From contig NZ_JAUTWQ010000001.1 in NCBI RefSeq assembly GCF_046719735.1, positions 558,001 to 622,000 of the forward strand: a DNA stretch of 64,000 nucleotides, read 5' to 3'. The notes under the pieces were generated by a model that saw nothing but the letters and a program-made list of their open reading frames with translations, was not told the DNA's origin and did no database searches. The translations under genes were made by a program, and so were the position numbers. Source of the stretch: Halobacillus_B rhizosphaerae (lineage in GTDB: Bacteria > Bacillota > Bacilli > Bacillales > Halobacillaceae). This document shows, in pieces, positions 61,763 through 64,000 of this stretch (its first letter is position 1; each line of letters begins with the position of its first letter).

Positions 61763-61836
61763 TATTTAGTAAGAGTCACCAAGTCACCAGTACAGCTTCA
61801 GCTTACTGTATATCTTGCTCCTGCCAGAGTGTACCT

Positions 61837-61865
61837 TTGACTTTATCTTGAATTAAAGATAAAAT
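61837..61865 (+). promoter_or_regulatory. Promoter with MhqR-type operator
   Basis: TTGACT (61837-61842) and TAAAAT (61860-61865) are 17 bases apart, a near-consensus sigma-A promoter. In the spacer, TATCTTGAATTAAAGATA (61844-61861) is close to the operator of MhqR as I recall it (ATCTCGAATTCGAGAT). The site would block the promoter when bound. Confidence 0.7.
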
Positions 61866-61925
61866 TTAACCAGAATTGATTATAAGTAAACGATAATAAT
61901 ATTATGTAAACAAAGGAGCATATTG

Positions 61926-62549
61926 ATGAGAATGAAACATATTTTTAAAGCGGGTAAAGAAGGAAATCATAAAACATTATTAATGCTTCATGGTACAGGA
62001 GGAACAGAAAATGATCTACTGCAGGTTGCTGAGCTGATTGATCCGAATGCCGCAGTTTTATCGGTCCGAGGAAATGTTCTCGAACAAGGCATGTCCAGGT
62101 TTTTCAAAAGACTTCGCGAAGGAGTTTTTGATGAGGAAGATCTGAAAAAGCAAACGAATGAACTGAATACGTTTTTGGCAGAAGCAGCTGAAGAATATTC
62201 ATTTGACAGAAGGAAGGTCATTGCGGTCGGATACTCGAATGGCGCCAATATTGCAGGAAGTTTGTTATTTCATTTTCAAGACAGTTTAGAAGGTGCCTTG
62301 TTATTTCATCCGATGGTCCCAATAAGAGGTGTGGACCTTCCTAATCTTACCGGTACACCGATTTTTATCGGAGCAGGGGAAAATGATCCAATCTGCTCTT
62401 CTGAAGAAACAAAAGAATTACATGCACTTTTACAATCAGCTGGAGCAGAAGTGAAAGTGCATTGGGAAGAGAGGGGTCACCAATTAACACAATCAGAGGT
62501 GCTGGCGGCAAAGGACTGGTATAAGGAGTTATTTTCTGCTCAAGATTAG
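61926..62549 (+). CDS. mhqD: MhqD-like carboxylesterase/hydrolase
   Basis: A 207-residue alpha/beta hydrolase. The nucleophile elbow is VGYSNGANIA (Ser), the oxyanion region is MLHGTGGTENDLLQ, the acid lies in GAGENDPICS and the His in ERGHQLT. Sequence layout matches the MhqD hydrolase of B. subtilis, which is induced by quinones via MhqR. An MhqR-like operator lies over the promoter, supporting the name. ATG 61926 has AAAGGAG 7 bases ahead; ATG 61932 would give the MKHIF start seen in B. subtilis. Confidence 0.85.
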   Translation: MRMKHIFKAGKEGNHKTLLMLHGTGGTENDLLQVAELIDPNAAVLSVRGNVLEQGMSRFFKRLREGVFDEEDLKKQTNELNTFLAEAAEEYSFDRRKVIAVGYSNGANIAGSLLFHFQDSLEGALLFHPMVPIRGVDLPNLTGTPIFIGAGENDPICSSEETKELHALLQSAGAEVKVHWEERGHQLTQSEVLAAKDWYKELFSAQD

Positions 62550-62610
62550 TGCGTCATTGAGTCATCCATTTGTTCATTGTATGATAGATAGTGTTAAGGA
62601 GGTATGTGTT

Positions 62611-62814
62611 GTGATTCATAAAACTTGGGAAACAACAGCGACTATCAAGCAAATCGAGTGTGTTCATAACGAAGCGAAGAAGTTTGTCGTCAATAATGTC
62701 TTAACTCCTGGGAAAGTGTATGACGTTAAAAACGAAAGTGAAGAGTTTTATTTTATCGTTGACAACTCAGGTAGAATTGGCGGATTCTACAAAGAATATT
62801 TTAAAGAACTTTAA
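62611..62814 (+). CDS. DUF6501-like small protein
   Basis: A 67-residue soluble protein. MIHKTWETTATIKQIECVHN, VNNVLTPGKVYDVKNESEEF and FIVDNSGRIGGFYKEYF match a small Bacillaceae family I recall as DUF6501. No known function. GTG 62611 lies 7 bases after AAGGAGGT (62596-62603) and is better than the upstream in-frame starts to 62557. It is followed by a terminator. Confidence 0.8.
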   Translation: MIHKTWETTATIKQIECVHNEAKKFVVNNVLTPGKVYDVKNESEEFYFIVDNSGRIGGFYKEYFKEL

Positions 62815-62857
62815 TTAATCGCACAGTGAGATCCTTACAATTAAAAAATGTATTCAC

Positions 62858-62897
62858 TTAAAAACCCGATCCAATGATTTATATTGGTTCGGTTTTT
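62858..62897 (+). terminator. Terminator after the DUF6501-like gene (CCCGAACC-like)
   Basis: AAAACCCGATCCAAT pairs imperfectly with ATTGGTTCGGTTTT, followed by T residues. It is another variant of the recurring hairpin. Confidence 0.75.
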
Positions 62898-63105
62898 TAG
62901 TAGTTAAAGAGCCATCTGCTGCTCTTCTAATTTCCATTCCACTTGCTGGTTAGTTTATTTCCAACTTATAAGTTCATAAGGCACGATTAAGTGAATAAGG
63001 CAGGGCTTCATGCTGCATTGCTTAAGCGGTTAGGATATTCGATGTTACATTTTAGGAGAAATGGGGAAGTAAAATGGTAGATTAATGTCATGGAGGTTAT
63101 AGGTT

Positions 63106-64000
63106 ATGATTATTGATAACGTAAGAATTTATCAGCCATTCAATGAGAGTGCAGGGGAGGATGCTTGTGCAGTAAGTATTTCACAAGGGAAGATCACTGA
63201 TATTCTCCCAAGTCCTTATCAAGGTAATGATGAAGTCGTGTATGACGGAGGAGGAAAAGTATTAACTCCTTCTTTCAATGACAGCCATATGCACTTACTT
63301 CGTTTTGGTTTGTTAAAAAAAGAGTTGGATCTTACCGAAGTATCCAGCTGGAAAGAGTTGAAACAGGAAATCGAAAACCATTATGACATCATTGAGGAAG
63401 GAGACTGGGTTTTCGGTAAAGGATTTAACGATGCGGAATTCGATGATATTGATCATTTACTAACTGCTGAAGATTTAGATGAAATTCATGTTGATGCTTA
63501 TATCTACCTGATGCACGAAGATGGCCACGAGTGTGTAATCAGCTCTAAAGCGCTGGATCTATTGAAGCAGGAAAAAGCTTTTGCTAAAGAGCCGGATATA
63601 TTTAAAGAAACCGATGAAAATGGGAATTGGAATGGCCGTTTTAAAGACACCGCCGTTCATTACATTAAACACCATTTCTGGGGCAGGTCTGTGGAGGATG
63701 CTAAAGAAGCTATCGAAGCTGCAGCCCCGCATCTATCTGAATATGGAATCACCTCAGTTCACACAGATGATATTAACTTTATTGGTACTTATGAAAAGTT
63801 ATGGCAGGCTTATACACAGCTTGAAGAAGAAGGTAAATTACCTTTAGATGTTCAGCTTCATCATTATATTTTTGATAAAAGTGATGCTGCCGATTATGTT
63901 AGGGAGAATAAGTTGCGCACCGGAGATGGAACACGTCAAGTAAAGGTTGGCGCCTTTAAAATCTTCTTAGATGGCACCCAGCGGTTACACACTTCTGCTA
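63106..64000 (+). CDS. Amidohydrolase, YtcJ/Amidohydro_3 type (partial, runs off the window)
   Basis: The frame opens with ATG 63106 after GGAGGT and stays open to the window end (298 codons seen). The N-terminus MIIDNVRIYQP and NDSHMHLLRFG (metal H-x-H) identify an amidohydrolase of the YtcJ-like group. VFGKGFNDAEFD and DGHECVISSKAL also fit. VKVGAFKIFLDGTQRL near the right edge carries the metal Lys (carboxylated). These enzymes cleave amide or ring bonds in small molecules; the substrate is unknown. Confidence 0.88.
   Translation, partial: MIIDNVRIYQPFNESAGEDACAVSISQGKITDILPSPYQGNDEVVYDGGGKVLTPSFNDSHMHLLRFGLLKKELDLTEVSSWKELKQEIENHYDIIEEGDWVFGKGFNDAEFDDIDHLLTAEDLDEIHVDAYIYLMHEDGHECVISSKALDLLKQEKAFAKEPDIFKETDENGNWNGRFKDTAVHYIKHHFWGRSVEDAKEAIEAAAPHLSEYGITSVHTDDINFIGTYEKLWQAYTQLEEEGKLPLDVQLHHYIFDKSDAADYVRENKLRTGDGTRQVKVGAFKIFLDGTQRLHTSA

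Noticed and set aside
63581..63847. 88-residue open frame inside the amidohydrolase
   Set aside because: It is an out-of-frame shadow; the amidohydrolase frame from 63106 stays open to the window end with metal motifs.
1..64000. Mobile elements, prophage or defence island
   Set aside because: No transposase, integrase, phage structural gene, toxin-antitoxin pair or restriction gene was recognised; gene content is mostly housekeeping.

Overview
The window reads as ordinary chromosome of a spore-forming, low-GC Gram-positive of the Bacillaceae. Gene order in several blocks follows Bacillus subtilis (asnS-dnaD-nth then recU-ponA; sspM and yppE; ypsA-gpsB-rnpB-rlmL; thyA-dfrA; sbcD-sbcC). Spore genes are present (a CotD-like coat protein, SspM-like and SspP-like small proteins). 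A class A PBP with an Asp/Asn/Ser/Gly-rich extracellular tail, a PEP carboxylase and a CPA2 antiporter would fit a salt-tolerant genus such as Halobacillus or a close relative; that placement is inference. I see no prophage, insertion sequence, CRISPR array, tRNA or rRNA.

Layout. 1-6.6 kb: Asn-tRNA synthetase, replication and repair (dnaD, nth), convergent with recU-ponA, then sspM. 6.7-13.4 kb: small proteins, cdd, coat protein with 39-bp repeats, ypsA, gpsB, RNase P RNA, rlmL and a carboxypeptidase. 13.5-15.8 kb: cystine-type ABC importer tcyABC. 16.2-19.7 kb: a tight four-gene set (GNAT, aldo/keto reductase, SpsF-like cytidylyltransferase, class III aminotransferase) that looks like a pathway to a CMP-activated amino sugar. 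19.9-28 kb: aldo/keto reductase, acetyltransferases, a YibE/F pair, class III fructose bisphosphatase, an AraC-type regulator and a small membrane protein. 28.3-33.7 kb: lipoprotein, SDR, type III polyketide synthase plus methyltransferase (bpsAB), a Fur-box-preceded small membrane protein, an RNase H-like protein, a queuosine-precursor transporter behind a preQ1-I-like riboswitch, and a cold shock protein. 34-46.7 kb: metallo-hydrolase, antiporter, S41-like protease, ppc, ypjP, dipeptidase, and a MarR-MMPL efflux pair with two operator dyads. 46.9-47.2 kb: two small sporulation genes behind a sigma-G-like promoter. 47.6-64 kb: one-carbon and nucleotide genes (fhs, thyA, dfrA), mobA, two tatA copies with tatC, yozE, sbcDC, ung, yqfQ, an MsrA-MsrB fusion, an mhqD-like hydrolase behind an MhqR-type operator, and the start of an amidohydrolase.

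The genes link functionally in several places. Fhs, ThyA and DfrA share the folate pool. RecU, Nth, Ung and SbcDC serve DNA repair and recombination. PonA and GpsB act together in wall synthesis in B. subtilis. The least explained parts are the 16.2-19.7 kb sugar-like cluster, the Fur-linked 57-residue membrane protein, the YibE/F leader with an early terminator, and a recurring terminator hairpin built on CCCGAACC. All assignments come from reading the sequence and remembered family features; no database search was run.
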